Shown piece by piece: positions 1 to 8,016 of a stretch of DNA of 12,786 nt. Position 1 is the stretch's first letter. Every line of letters begins with the position of its first letter. Location of the stretch: assembly GCA_964459805.1 (NCBI GenBank), contig CAYWOD010000098.1:1-12786 (forward strand), given 5' to 3'. Below the pieces are notes generated by a model. It saw only the letters and a list, made by a program, of their open reading frames with translations, was not told the DNA's origin and did no database searches. The position numbers and the translations under genes are program-made. The stretch comes from DAOVRL01 sp964459805 (GTDB taxonomy: Bacteria > Planctomycetota > Phycisphaerae > Sedimentisphaerales > Anaerobacaceae).

Positions 1-368
1 TTTGGGTTTATCCCGAGGGCTTTATGGTCAGCTACTCGACGAACTTCGGCAACGGTAGCGGAAACAGCTTCAAGATTTTCGGCGACCAGGGCGTGCTGGA
101 TATGGTCAACTGGACTGCACCGGTCCTCTCGGCTGAAGGAGGAGGCAAGAGAATGGGCGAGATTCGGGGCAAAAAGCCCGTCAAGGACGTTCCTCGGCCG
201 GATCACTACCTCGATTGGCTGGGGTGCCTGCGCAGTCGCAAGACGCCCAACGCCTCGATTGACGCCGGGTATCAGCACGCGGTCGCCTGTATTATGGCGA
301 TGGAGTCCTACGATACGGGCAGCCGGATGATTTACGACGCCGAAAAACGTGAGATTCGCAAGGGCTAA
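1..368 (+). CDS. Gfo/Idh/MocA-family oxidoreductase, C-terminal fragment (5' end outside window)
   Basis: This is the last ~120 residues of a longer protein; the frame is open from base 3 and ends at TAA 366-368, so the N-terminal NAD(P)-binding Rossmann domain lies to the left of the window. The visible part resembles the C-terminal substrate-binding/dimerisation domain of Gfo/Idh/MocA dehydrogenases. There is a beta segment with 'FKIFGDQGVLDM', then the family's typical closing block 'DHYLDWLGCLRSRKTPNA' followed by 'AGYQHAVACIMAMESY', the usual helix that completes the barrel-like sheet. Proteins of this family oxidise or epimerise sugars, inositols and sugar acids, and Planctomycetota carry many of them. 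The next gene starts 62 nt downstream on the same strand and encodes a sugar-isomerase-like barrel, so the two are likely cotranscribed and act in the same carbohydrate pathway. The substrate cannot be told from this fragment. Confidence 0.85.
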   Translation, partial: WVYPEGFMVSYSTNFGNGSGNSFKIFGDQGVLDMVNWTAPVLSAEGGGKRMGEIRGKKPVKDVPRPDHYLDWLGCLRSRKTPNASIDAGYQHAVACIMAMESYDTGSRMIYDAEKREIRKG

Positions 369-418
369 GCACCGCAGGTGTCGGTATTCTTATGGAGTCC
401 GCACTTAACCAACAAACC

Positions 419-423
419 AGGAG
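419..423 (+). promoter_or_regulatory. Shine-Dalgarno AGGAG deciding the start of the TIM barrel-ceramidase gene
   Basis: AGGAG ends 7 nt before the ATG at 431, which is ideal spacing. It lies only 1 nt before the ATG at 425 and downstream of the ATG at 392, so it argues for initiation at 431. Starting there also puts the twin-arginine motif (SRRDFL) at residues 8-13, as expected for a Tat signal. Confidence 0.7.
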
Positions 424-430
424 CATGAAA

Positions 431-2701
431 ATGGACTCATTCGAGCAACTATCACGCCGGGACTTTCTGGGCGAAACCGTCAAGCTTGGGGCGGCGGGTG
501 TTGCGGCGTCCTGTGCGGTGCCCGCATTAGCTGCGAAACAACCACCAGTCAAGGAACCCTGGCAGATCGGCTGCTACACACGTCCCTGGGGTCAGTATGA
601 CTATCGCGTGGCGCTCGATGTCATTGCCGAGGCCGGTTTCAAGTATGCCGGGCTGATGACAACCAAGTCCAAGACCGGCTTAGTCATTTCCGTCTCGACC
701 ACGCTCAATGAAGCCATGAAGGTCGGCGAGGAGGTGAGTAAGCGCGGTTTGGGCTTGCCGTCGGTCTATGGCGGCGGTATCCCCGTGGCCAAATCGCTGA
801 CAGCGGGCATCGAGGGTCTCAAAAAACTCATCGACAATTGTGCCGCCTGCGGGGCCAAGAACCTGATGATGGGCGGGACCGGCAGCAATGACCTCTACAC
901 AGCCTACTACAAGGCCGTCGGTGAGTGCTGCGACTACGCCGCCGAGAAGGGCCTCGGCATCAGCGTCAAGCCGCACGGCGGGCTCAATGCCACCGGACCG
1001 CAGTGCCGCAAGACGGTAGAGATGGTCGGCCACAAAAACTTCCGGATATGGTACGATCCAGGCAACATCTATTACTATTCGAACGGCGAGCTCGACCCGG
1101 TTGCCGACGCCGCGACGGTTGACGGCCTCGTTGTCGGAATGTGCATAAAGGATTACAAGCACCCCAAGAATGTATCGCTGACACCCGGAACGGGCAAGGT
1201 GGACTTTGCAAAGGTGATGGCTCGGCTCAAAAAGGGAGGCTTCAAGCGAGGTGCGCTCGTTATTGAGTGTCTTGAGCCCGGAGACCTCAAGAAGACCCTC
1301 GCCGAGGCCAAGAAGGCGCGGCGGTTCGTCGAATATCTGACGGGGCAGTCGGCCTCCACAGTGCGGGTAGCCCCAGTCGGGCTGGCTGCTGGTGTTGCAG
1401 TTACTGATATCACACCACCGGTGGGCTACCGGATGAGCGGATACTTTCGCGAGCGGCTGAGCACCGGCACATCCAACCCGCTTCGCGCCAAGGCTATTGT
1501 TCTAAAGCAGGGCGCAGAGCGAGCGGCTATGGTATTCTGTGATATAATCGGTATATCACCGGATGTCTCATCGCGCGCCCGCAGGCAAGCGGCGGAACGA
1601 ACCGGCATCCCGGCCGAGAACATCCTCATCGCCGCCACACATTCGCACACAGGCCCGCTTTACTTTGGCGTCTTGAGGAAACACTTCCACGACGCTACCG
1701 TAGTCGAGCATGGCAGCGACCCGCACGAAAAAGTGGACTACTCATCTGAGCTGCTTGCAAAGCTTGTCAAGGTCATAACCAAGGCCGATACCACTGCAAG
1801 ACCTGTCCGTCTTGAAGCGGGCACTGCAGAGCAGAAGGGGCTTTCGTTCAATCGGCGGTTCCAGATGAAAAACGGTACCGTTCGATTCAATCCCGGCATA
1901 CTGAACCCCGATATTGTCAGGGCCGCCGGACCTATCGACCCGGAGGTTGGAATTGTGTTCTTCCGAGGTGCCGAAAAGAGCTCGCCTGTCGCGGCCCTTG
2001 TGAATTTCGCACTGCACCTGGATACCGTCGGCGGGACTATGTACGCGGCGGACTACCCCTTTTACGTTGAGCAGTCGCTCCGTGAGAGGTATGGCGATGA
2101 TTTTGTCCTTTTCTTCGGCACGGGCGCTTGCGGCGATATCAACCATATCGATGTCACGAAAAAGGAGCGTCTCAAGACGAACTACATCGGCGGGACACTG
2201 GCAGAGACGGTGAGCGATCAGGCTGGCCGCCTCAAGGCCGTGGCCCAGCCTACCCTTGCGGTGCGAAGCGAGGTCGTGGGGGTACCGCTTCAGAAATATA
2301 GCCCTGAAAGAATCGCCCGGGCCCGCGAGAATATCAAGAAGGTCGGCACGAGGGACCTGTCATTTCTCGAGCAGGTCGAGGCGTACAAGATTTTGGCCAT
2401 CGAGATGCGTGGTAGTGATACTATCGGGCTGGAGGTCCAGGTCTTTCGGCTCAGTGGCGAGGTCGCCGTAGTCGGTCTGCCGGGCGAGGTCTTTGTTGAC
2501 TTAGGCCTTGCAATCAAACGCGCCAGCCCGTTTGCGACCACGTTAGTAATCGAGCTGTGCCAGGACACCCCCGGCTACATCCCCACGAAAAAGGCCTTCG
2601 CCGAGGGTAGTTATGAGACGGTCAACTCGCGAATAGCCCCCGGCGGTGGCGAACTAATGGTCGAAGCCGCTGTCCGCCTGCTCAACAGCCTTGCGGAGTA
2701 G
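431..2701 (+). CDS. Tat-exported fusion: sugar isomerase/epimerase-like TIM barrel + neutral ceramidase-like hydrolase
   Basis: The protein has 756 residues from ATG 431 (769 from the less likely ATG 392). Residues 8-13 are the Tat motif SRRDFL, followed by a hydrophobic Ala/Gly-rich stretch ending near 'PALAA', so export to the periplasm is expected. Residues ~42-303 look like a xylose-isomerase-like (AP-endonuclease 2 type) TIM barrel, with candidate metal/active-site positions in 'SVKPHGG' (H182), 'WYDPGN' (D209), 'CIKDYK' and 'VIEC' (E279). From ~313 to the end it resembles the N-terminal catalytic domain of neutral/alkaline ceramidase: entry motif 'VAVTDITPPVG', zinc-site-like 'THSHTGP' (403-409), 'ALHLDTVGG' (H529), 'GTGACGDIN', 'LPGEVFVDLG' and 'DTPGYIPT' (712-719). 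The separate C-terminal Ig-like domain of full ceramidases is absent. There is no stop or plausible restart at the junction (~1340-1385). The actual substrate of the hydrolase half is unknown; homologues are often called hypothetical or ceramidase by similarity only. Confidence 0.85.
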   Translation: MDSFEQLSRRDFLGETVKLGAAGVAASCAVPALAAKQPPVKEPWQIGCYTRPWGQYDYRVALDVIAEAGFKYAGLMTTKSKTGLVISVSTTLNEAMKVGEEVSKRGLGLPSVYGGGIPVAKSLTAGIEGLKKLIDNCAACGAKNLMMGGTGSNDLYTAYYKAVGECCDYAAEKGLGISVKPHGGLNATGPQCRKTVEMVGHKNFRIWYDPGNIYYYSNGELDPVADAATVDGLVVGMCIKDYKHPKNVSLTPGTGKVDFAKVMARLKKGGFKRGALVIECLEPGDLKKTLAEAKKARRFVEYLTGQSASTVRVAPVGLAAGVAVTDITPPVGYRMSGYFRERLSTGTSNPLRAKAIVLKQGAERAAMVFCDIIGISPDVSSRARRQAAERTGIPAENILIAATHSHTGPLYFGVLRKHFHDATVVEHGSDPHEKVDYSSELLAKLVKVITKADTTARPVRLEAGTAEQKGLSFNRRFQMKNGTVRFNPGILNPDIVRAAGPIDPEVGIVFFRGAEKSSPVAALVNFALHLDTVGGTMYAADYPFYVEQSLRERYGDDFVLFFGTGACGDINHIDVTKKERLKTNYIGGTLAETVSDQAGRLKAVAQPTLAVRSEVVGVPLQKYSPERIARARENIKKVGTRDLSFLEQVEAYKILAIEMRGSDTIGLEVQVFRLSGEVAVVGLPGEVFVDLGLAIKRASPFATTLVIELCQDTPGYIPTKKAFAEGSYETVNSRIAPGGGELMVEAAVRLLNSLAE

Positions 2702-2810
2702 TAGGCTGGCTGCGACTCCCGGGGGGCGTCGTCTGCCCGCGGTTTTGCTCGGCACATCGAGTCAGCGGAGCTGTTCGCAGTGACATTTTCTATTTCGTCT
2801 GTTCGGGAAT

Positions 2811-2840
2811 AGCAGGTTGTACAGGTGTGCAGCAGGTTGT
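2811..2840 (+). repeat. 10-bp direct repeat AGCAGGTTGT upstream of the esterase promoter, candidate operator
   Basis: AGCAGGTTGT occurs at 2811-2820 and again, identically, at 2831-2840, a 20-bp period (about two helical turns). Between them CAGGTGTG (2822-2829) is a degenerate third half-site. The second copy ends 10 bp before the -35 hexamer at 2851, the usual place for an activator. A regulator binding here is inferred, not shown; no regulator gene is adjacent. Confidence 0.45.
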
Positions 2841-2850
2841 GTAAAAATAC

Positions 2851-2879
2851 TTGGCAAGCCAGCTTCTACTGTTTATAGT
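2851..2879 (+). promoter_or_regulatory. Sigma70-type promoter for the esterase-antiporter operon
   Basis: TTGGCA at 2851-2856 and TATAGT at 2874-2879 each match consensus at 5 of 6 positions and are separated by 17 bp. Transcription would begin near 2886, leaving a leader of about 55 nt before the ATG at 2942. The position is right for an operon of the esterase plus the antiporters that follow with short gaps. Confidence 0.6.
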
Positions 2880-2941
2880 ATTGCCCTTTATTGTTTGGTA
2901 AGGACAAGAGTTTTGCAAAATTGCAGTAAGGAGTTAAGAAG

Positions 2942-4507
2942 ATGAGTAATGACAGGATTGATTTTGGTTGGCGGATGGTGGTTCTTGTTGTTTTGCTGCT
3001 GGTTGGCGCAGGTGGAGCTCTTGCGGATGTCAAGCTCCCGGCGGTGATAGGCGATAATATGGTCCTCCAGCAGGGCAAAAAGGTGTCTATTTGGGGCTGG
3101 GCGGAGCCGAACGAGGAGCTTATGGTCAGCGTTAGCTGGCATAGTATGCAGTGGGGACTGCGGGCCGGCAAAGAAGGCAAATGGCAGTTCGAGATGAATG
3201 CGCCCAAAGCGGGTGGGCCTTACGAGATGACTCTCCGCGGCAAGAATACGATAACAATCAAGAATATTTTAGTCGGTGAAGTCTGGACCTGTTCGGGCCA
3301 GTCGAATATGCAGATGTCGGTGCGAGGCTCAGCTAATGCCGAGCAGGAAATCGCGGGGGCGAAGTATCCGAAGATTCGGCTGTTCAGTGTTCAGCGAGAG
3401 GTGGCGGATGAGCCGAAATCGGACTGCGTGGGCAGTTGGACGTTGTGCAGCCCCGAGACGGTTCCGAATTTTTCTGCTGTGGCCTACTTCTTCGGCCGAG
3501 AGCTGCACAAGGAGCTTGATGTTCCGGTCGGTCTGATTCACACATCCTGGGGCGGCACTCCCGCCGAGGCCTGGACCAAGCACGATATGCTCGAAACAGA
3601 TGGGGATTTTGCCCCGATCCTCAAGCGCTATGACGAGGCAATGGCAAGGTATCCACAGGCAAAGGTGGATTATGAGAAAAAGCTTGAGGCGTGGAAAGAG
3701 GCTGCCAAGAAGGCCAAAGAAGCCGGTGAAAAGGAGCCCAGGAAGCCGCGTCCGCCTTCACCGCCGCTGAATTCGCATACGCCTGCTGCACTTTACAACG
3801 CGATGATTGCCCCGCTGATTCCGTACGGGATTGCCGGGGCGATATGGTATCAGGGCGAGTCAAACGCGGGGCGGGCTTATCAATATCGCAAGCTCTTTCC
3901 CGCTATGATCAAGAGCTGGCGCAATAATTGGGGGCAGGGCGATTTCGCTTTCGTTTTTGTGCAGTTGGCCAATTTTATGGCTGTCAAGCCCGACCCGAAT
4001 GAGAGTGCCTGGGCCGAGCTGCGAGAGGCCCAATCGATGACCCTGGCTTTACCGAATACGGGTATGGCGGTGATTATCGATATCGGAGAGGCCAAAAACA
4101 TACACCCGAAGAACAAGCAGGATGTTGGCAGGCGTCTGGCGACGTGGGCCTTGGGCACAACATACGGCAGGAAGACGGTTTATTCCGGGCCCATCTACAA
4201 ATCGATGAAGACCGAGCGTAATAAGATTACCCTGAGTTTCGATCATGTTGGCGGCGGCCTCGTAGCAAAGGGTGAAGGCCCGTTGAAAGGTTTTGCCGTT
4301 GCCGGCGCCGACAAGAAATTCGTTTGGGCCGATGCAAAGATCGACGGTGATACCATCATAGTCGGCAGCGCCGAGGTCTCCGAGCCTGCCGCCGTGCGCT
4401 ACGCCTGGGCGGACAACCCGGTATGCAATCTCTACAACGCCGAAGGTCTGCCGGCCTCGCCGTTCCGCACCGATGACTGGCCCGGTGTTACGGTTGACAA
4501 CAAATAG
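2942..4507 (+). CDS. Secreted sialate O-acetylesterase (SGNH hydrolase)
   Basis: The 521-residue protein starts at ATG 2942 with an AAGGAG ribosome site (2928-2933) 8 nt upstream. Residues ~11-29 form a hydrophobic signal segment ending 'GGALAD', so it is probably periplasmic. The N-terminal ~30-110 'LPAVIGDNMVLQQG...VSIWGWAEP' block is the beta-sandwich start typical of sialate O-acetylesterases. The SGNH catalytic blocks follow: 'GQSNM' with nucleophile S121, 'GGTPAEAW' (204-211), 'WYQGESN' (302-308), and the 'DIGEAKNIHP' D/H block (D380, H388). These enzymes remove O-acetyl groups from sialic acids or from plant/algal glycans; in Planctomycetota the latter is at least as likely. A charged, Lys/Glu/Pro-rich insert lies at ~240-275. 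The gene lies 18 nt before the first antiporter, so coexpression is likely. Confidence 0.9.
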   Translation: MSNDRIDFGWRMVVLVVLLLVGAGGALADVKLPAVIGDNMVLQQGKKVSIWGWAEPNEELMVSVSWHSMQWGLRAGKEGKWQFEMNAPKAGGPYEMTLRGKNTITIKNILVGEVWTCSGQSNMQMSVRGSANAEQEIAGAKYPKIRLFSVQREVADEPKSDCVGSWTLCSPETVPNFSAVAYFFGRELHKELDVPVGLIHTSWGGTPAEAWTKHDMLETDGDFAPILKRYDEAMARYPQAKVDYEKKLEAWKEAAKKAKEAGEKEPRKPRPPSPPLNSHTPAALYNAMIAPLIPYGIAGAIWYQGESNAGRAYQYRKLFPAMIKSWRNNWGQGDFAFVFVQLANFMAVKPDPNESAWAELREAQSMTLALPNTGMAVIIDIGEAKNIHPKNKQDVGRRLATWALGTTYGRKTVYSGPIYKSMKTERNKITLSFDHVGGGLVAKGEGPLKGFAVAGADKKFVWADAKIDGDTIIVGSAEVSEPAAVRYAWADNPVCNLYNAEGLPASPFRTDDWPGVTVDNK

Positions 4508-4525
4508 GAAAGCACCCGTGGCCTG

Positions 4526-6217
4526 ATGATTGAACCGTTGAAAGGCATTTTGGCACAGGGCGAACCGATGCCTCTTATCCTGCTGATAGGCATCGCGATT
4601 TTTGCCGGGACCGTCGGGGCTAAAATAATCCAGAAGCTTCGCATTCCGCAGATAATCGGCTATATCGCTATCGGTGTGATCCTGGGTCCGGTGCTGAAGA
4701 TTATTTCGCCGGAGACAATAGAGACTCTTGAGCCATTCAACTTCTTTGCGTTAGGGGTTATAGGCTTTCTGATCGGGGGTGAGCTTAAGCGCGAGGTATT
4801 TGTCAAGTTCGGTAAGCAGGTCTTTGCAATTCTGCTGTTTGAGGGCGGGCTTGCCTTCTTGCTGGTCGGATTGGGCAGTTTTCTTGCGCTGAACTACTTC
4901 TACGACTGGCATATTGCATTGGCGGTTGCGGTTGTGTTCGGTGCTATCTGTGCGGCGACGGACCCTGCTTCGACCGTAAACATCTTATGGGAATACAAGA
5001 CCCGCGGGCCATTGACAACGATGCTGACGGCGGTAGTTGCGCTGGATGATGCTCTGGCCTTGGTTCTTTATATTACCAGCGTGAGTCTGGCGAGCTTCCT
5101 GTCCGGGCACAAGGATACGCACTTTGCCGAATTGTTGTTCCATTCTGTCAAGGAGCTGGCCGGTTCGCTGGGGCTGGGACTGGCGGCGGGGCTGCTATTG
5201 CGGTGGATTATCAAGAAAATTGACGATGATGAAAAAACGCTGGTTTTTGCAATCAGCATTATCGTGCTGACTATCGGCTTGGCGATACGTTTGGAGTTCG
5301 ACGTTATTCTATCGTCTATGGCCTGCGGGGTGACTTTGATAAACCTCTCGCCGAGGAGGAGTCTGCGGAGCTTTGAGCTCATTCGGAAATTTTCGCCGCC
5401 GATCTACGTACTGTTTTTTGTAATTATCGGCACCAGGTTGAACGTCACTATGGCCGGCCAAATCTGGCTTCTGGCCGGCGTCTATGTCGTTTGCAGCATT
5501 ATCGGCAAGACCATAGGGGCGTACTGGGGCGCTTCTTATTCGAAGGCTGTGCCCACGGTCAGGAAGTATCTGGGCTTTTGCCTCTACCAGCAGGGCACAA
5601 TTGCAATCGCTCTGCTGATTATGGCAAGCCATCGATTCGAGGGTGACATCAGAGATATGATGCTCTCGGTGATAATAGTCGGCGTCTTTATTCTTCAGTT
5701 TGTCGGTCCGCTGTTTACAAAGGTCGGTATCAGAAAAGCCGGCGAAGTGGGGATGAATATTACCGAAGAGGACCTTATTAAGAGATACAATGTCGGTGAT
5801 GTGATGGATACTGAGGTGCCGGTGATTTCAGCCGGTATGTCTTTGAGCGAAGTCATCAACATAGTCAGCAACACCGACAGATTCTACTATGCTGTTGTTG
5901 ATAACGACAAGCATCTGACCGGCGCTGTCACTCTGGACGGTATCAGGAGCACTTTTGCCACCCAGGAACTGAACGACTGGCTTGTGGCGCTGGATATTGC
6001 CGAGCCGATCATTGCTAAAGTGACGCAGGAAGTGGCTTTGGCGCGGGCGTTCGACAAGGCCAAGCGCTATGACGTGGAGCACTTGCCGGTGGTTGCCTCA
6101 GGCGAAGATGACAGTCTTATCGGTATTCTCAATTGTCGCGTCGTTCACCGCTCGCTCAGTGCCGAGGTGTTGTCCCGTCAGCAGAAGGCTGACAGCCTGC
6201 ATGCTCAGCATGGCTGA
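4526..6217 (+). CDS. CPA2-type Na+(K+)/H+ antiporter with C-terminal CBS pair, copy 1 (keeps TDP aspartate)
   Basis: The protein has 563 residues. Residues ~15-400 are membrane-embedded with about a dozen hydrophobic segments and look like the CPA2 sodium/potassium-proton antiporter fold; ~424-545 is a pair of CBS domains expected to bind adenine nucleotides and regulate transport. Ion-site-like motifs are 'AATDPAST' (D146, unwound helix region) and 'ALDDALAL' (D174-D175); 'IIGTRLN' carries R304. The conserved linker 'KAGEVGMNITEEDLIKRYNVGDVMDT' joins the two parts. It begins 18 nt after the esterase stop; AGGAAAG at 4506-4512 is a rather distant ribosome site, and ATG 4568 (residue 15) is an alternative start that agrees better with the N-termini of copies 2 and 3. 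It is the most divergent of the three in the membrane part. The transported cation and direction are not determinable from sequence. Confidence 0.9.
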   Translation: MIEPLKGILAQGEPMPLILLIGIAIFAGTVGAKIIQKLRIPQIIGYIAIGVILGPVLKIISPETIETLEPFNFFALGVIGFLIGGELKREVFVKFGKQVFAILLFEGGLAFLLVGLGSFLALNYFYDWHIALAVAVVFGAICAATDPASTVNILWEYKTRGPLTTMLTAVVALDDALALVLYITSVSLASFLSGHKDTHFAELLFHSVKELAGSLGLGLAAGLLLRWIIKKIDDDEKTLVFAISIIVLTIGLAIRLEFDVILSSMACGVTLINLSPRRSLRSFELIRKFSPPIYVLFFVIIGTRLNVTMAGQIWLLAGVYVVCSIIGKTIGAYWGASYSKAVPTVRKYLGFCLYQQGTIAIALLIMASHRFEGDIRDMMLSVIIVGVFILQFVGPLFTKVGIRKAGEVGMNITEEDLIKRYNVGDVMDTEVPVISAGMSLSEVINIVSNTDRFYYAVVDNDKHLTGAVTLDGIRSTFATQELNDWLVALDIAEPIIAKVTQEVALARAFDKAKRYDVEHLPVVASGEDDSLIGILNCRVVHRSLSAEVLSRQQKADSLHAQHG

Positions 6218-6246
6218 TTTGTGAATTTATGTTAGATCGAGTTACT

Positions 6247-7977
6247 ATGGTCTATATCTCTGCTATAACGAGCACTGATATTATTGGTGATTTCCACCTG
6301 AATCTGGCCTTGCTGTTCGGCCTGATTGTTCTGGTGGGCGCGTTTGGCGCGCGTCTTTTTCAGAGGATGCACATCCCTCAGGTTGTCGGGTGCATTGTCG
6401 TTGGGGTCCTCTTTGGTGACGTTCTCGGCATAATAGACACCGAGACAATCGACAAGCTCGAACCCTTTACCATGTTTGCCCTTGGCATTATCGGTTTTAT
6501 GATAGGGGCCGAGCTTCGGGGCGAAGTGTTCAAGAAGTACGGCAGACAGTTCTTCATTATCTTGTTTTCGCAAGGCCTGGGGGCTTTCTTCTTAGCGGGA
6601 ATCGGTGGTGCTATTGCTGCCTGGTTTGCGTTGCCCGCTATTGTCGAGGGTTTTGCGATGGCCGAGAGAATGCAGGTCTCCATCGCCGTGGGGCTCTTGT
6701 TGGGGGCGATTGCATCCGCTACGGCGCCGGCTGCTACCGTCAATGTGCTGTGGGAATACAAGACCAAGGGCGCCCTGACCACAGCGGTGCTGGCCACTGT
6801 CGCGCTTGATGACGCTTTGGCTCTGTTGCTCTATCGCGGAGCGGCCACCGGCGCCAAGGCGCTGGTCGGGACGGGCCACAGCTCCGTATTGAACGCGACG
6901 CTGCTGTTGCTGGGCGAAATAGTAGGTGCGGTATTGCTCGGCTTTCTTGCAGGGGTGCTGCTGTATTTCCTGCTCAAGCTCGTCAAGGCCGAGGACAAAG
7001 TCCTTGATTTCGCGCTTGCGTCGCTGCTGCTGGTGGTTGGGGTTTCGATGGCGTTCGAGATCGACCCGATTCTGCCTGCTATGACACTGGGGATAACGAT
7101 AGCCAACCTGATGCCTCGTCAGAGCAAGGGGACTTTTAAGCTGGTCGAGAAGTTCGCTCCGCCGATCTACATATCGTTTTTCGTGCTTGCCGGCGCCCAT
7201 ATGGAGTTCGGCAAGATAGGCCTGTGGATGGTCGTTCTGATCGTCGTTTACGTTCTGTGCAGAGCGGCTGGCAAAATGGCGGGGGCGTGGCTGGGAGGCC
7301 AGTGGTCCAAGGCGCCGGCCGTAGTTCGCAAATACCTCGGCCTGTGCCTGCTTCCGCAGGCCGGTGTCGCCATCGGCCTTGCTATTCTGGCAAGCCAGCA
7401 GTTCGATTCGGAGCTCGGGCACACCATTGTCATTGTCGTAATGACCGGGACCTTCCTGATGGAGATCTTGGGGCCTATGCTGGTCAAGGTTGGAGTAAAA
7501 CGGGCCGGCGAGGTTGGACTCAACATTACCGAAGATGATCTCATGCAGACCTACAAGGTCCGTGATGTTATGGATACGAAGGTGCCCACTATCTCGGCCG
7601 GCATGTTACTGAGCGAGATCATCGATGTAGTGAGCAGTACGGACGACTTCTACTATTCGGTCGTGGACGAACGTGACAAGCTGGTCGGGGCCGTAACGCT
7701 GGACGGCATACGGAACACTTTCGCCACGCAGGAGATTAATGACTGGCTGGTGGCGCTCGATATCTCCGAGCCGATTATCGGCGAAGCGACGCCGGACATG
7801 CTGCTCTCAGAAGCGCTGGAGAAGATACGAAAGCTCAATGTTGAACACTTGCCGGTTGTGGCGTCGACTGAGGATGAGCGGTTTGTGGGTGTTCTCGGCG
7901 AGAGGGCTGTTCACAGGGCGCTCGCTGCGGAGGTGTTGTCACGGCAGCAAAAAGCCGATAGTATAGCAAGCGAATAA
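6247..7977 (+). CDS. CPA2-type cation/proton antiporter with C-terminal CBS pair, copy 2
   Basis: The protein is 576 residues from ATG 6247; an in-frame ATG at 6229 would add six residues. I prefer 6247 because the protein then aligns end to end with copy 3 (18 residues before 'NLALLFGLIV' in both). Neither start has a convincing ribosome site, so translation may depend on ribosomes finishing copy 1. The membrane domain is about 52% identical to copy 1 and 79% to copy 3 over a hand-aligned 97-residue N-terminal block. The aspartate pair is kept ('ALDDALAL', D188-D189), but the TDP motif is TAP here ('ASATAPAAT', A160), and R304 of copy 1 corresponds to a histidine in 'AGAHMEFG' (H318). The CBS tail (~437-570) is close to that of copy 1 (about 87 of 131 positions identical by hand count), including the identical closing block 'AEVLSRQQKADS'. 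Confidence 0.9.
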   Translation: MVYISAITSTDIIGDFHLNLALLFGLIVLVGAFGARLFQRMHIPQVVGCIVVGVLFGDVLGIIDTETIDKLEPFTMFALGIIGFMIGAELRGEVFKKYGRQFFIILFSQGLGAFFLAGIGGAIAAWFALPAIVEGFAMAERMQVSIAVGLLLGAIASATAPAATVNVLWEYKTKGALTTAVLATVALDDALALLLYRGAATGAKALVGTGHSSVLNATLLLLGEIVGAVLLGFLAGVLLYFLLKLVKAEDKVLDFALASLLLVVGVSMAFEIDPILPAMTLGITIANLMPRQSKGTFKLVEKFAPPIYISFFVLAGAHMEFGKIGLWMVVLIVVYVLCRAAGKMAGAWLGGQWSKAPAVVRKYLGLCLLPQAGVAIGLAILASQQFDSELGHTIVIVVMTGTFLMEILGPMLVKVGVKRAGEVGLNITEDDLMQTYKVRDVMDTKVPTISAGMLLSEIIDVVSSTDDFYYSVVDERDKLVGAVTLDGIRNTFATQEINDWLVALDISEPIIGEATPDMLLSEALEKIRKLNVEHLPVVASTEDERFVGVLGERAVHRALAAEVLSRQQKADSIASE

Positions 7978-8016
7978 TACGTATGGTTTGCGTGAACTCC
8001 AATATATGTGATTGCT

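Noticed and set aside
680..1162. 160-codon minus-strand frame
   Set aside because: Antisense to the conserved TIM-barrel domain, with no ribosome site and low-complexity Val/Ala/Asp composition.
2708..2745. GC-rich inverted repeat after the ceramidase-like gene as a terminator
   Set aside because: The stem (CGAC-CC with GG-GTCG) has a mismatch and no run of T follows, so it is not a convincing intrinsic terminator.
6592..7422. 276-codon open frame on the minus strand
   Set aside because: It lies wholly inside antiporter copy 2, is rich in Arg/Gln/His as antisense frames of GC-rich genes are, and has no family motif. It is a shadow.
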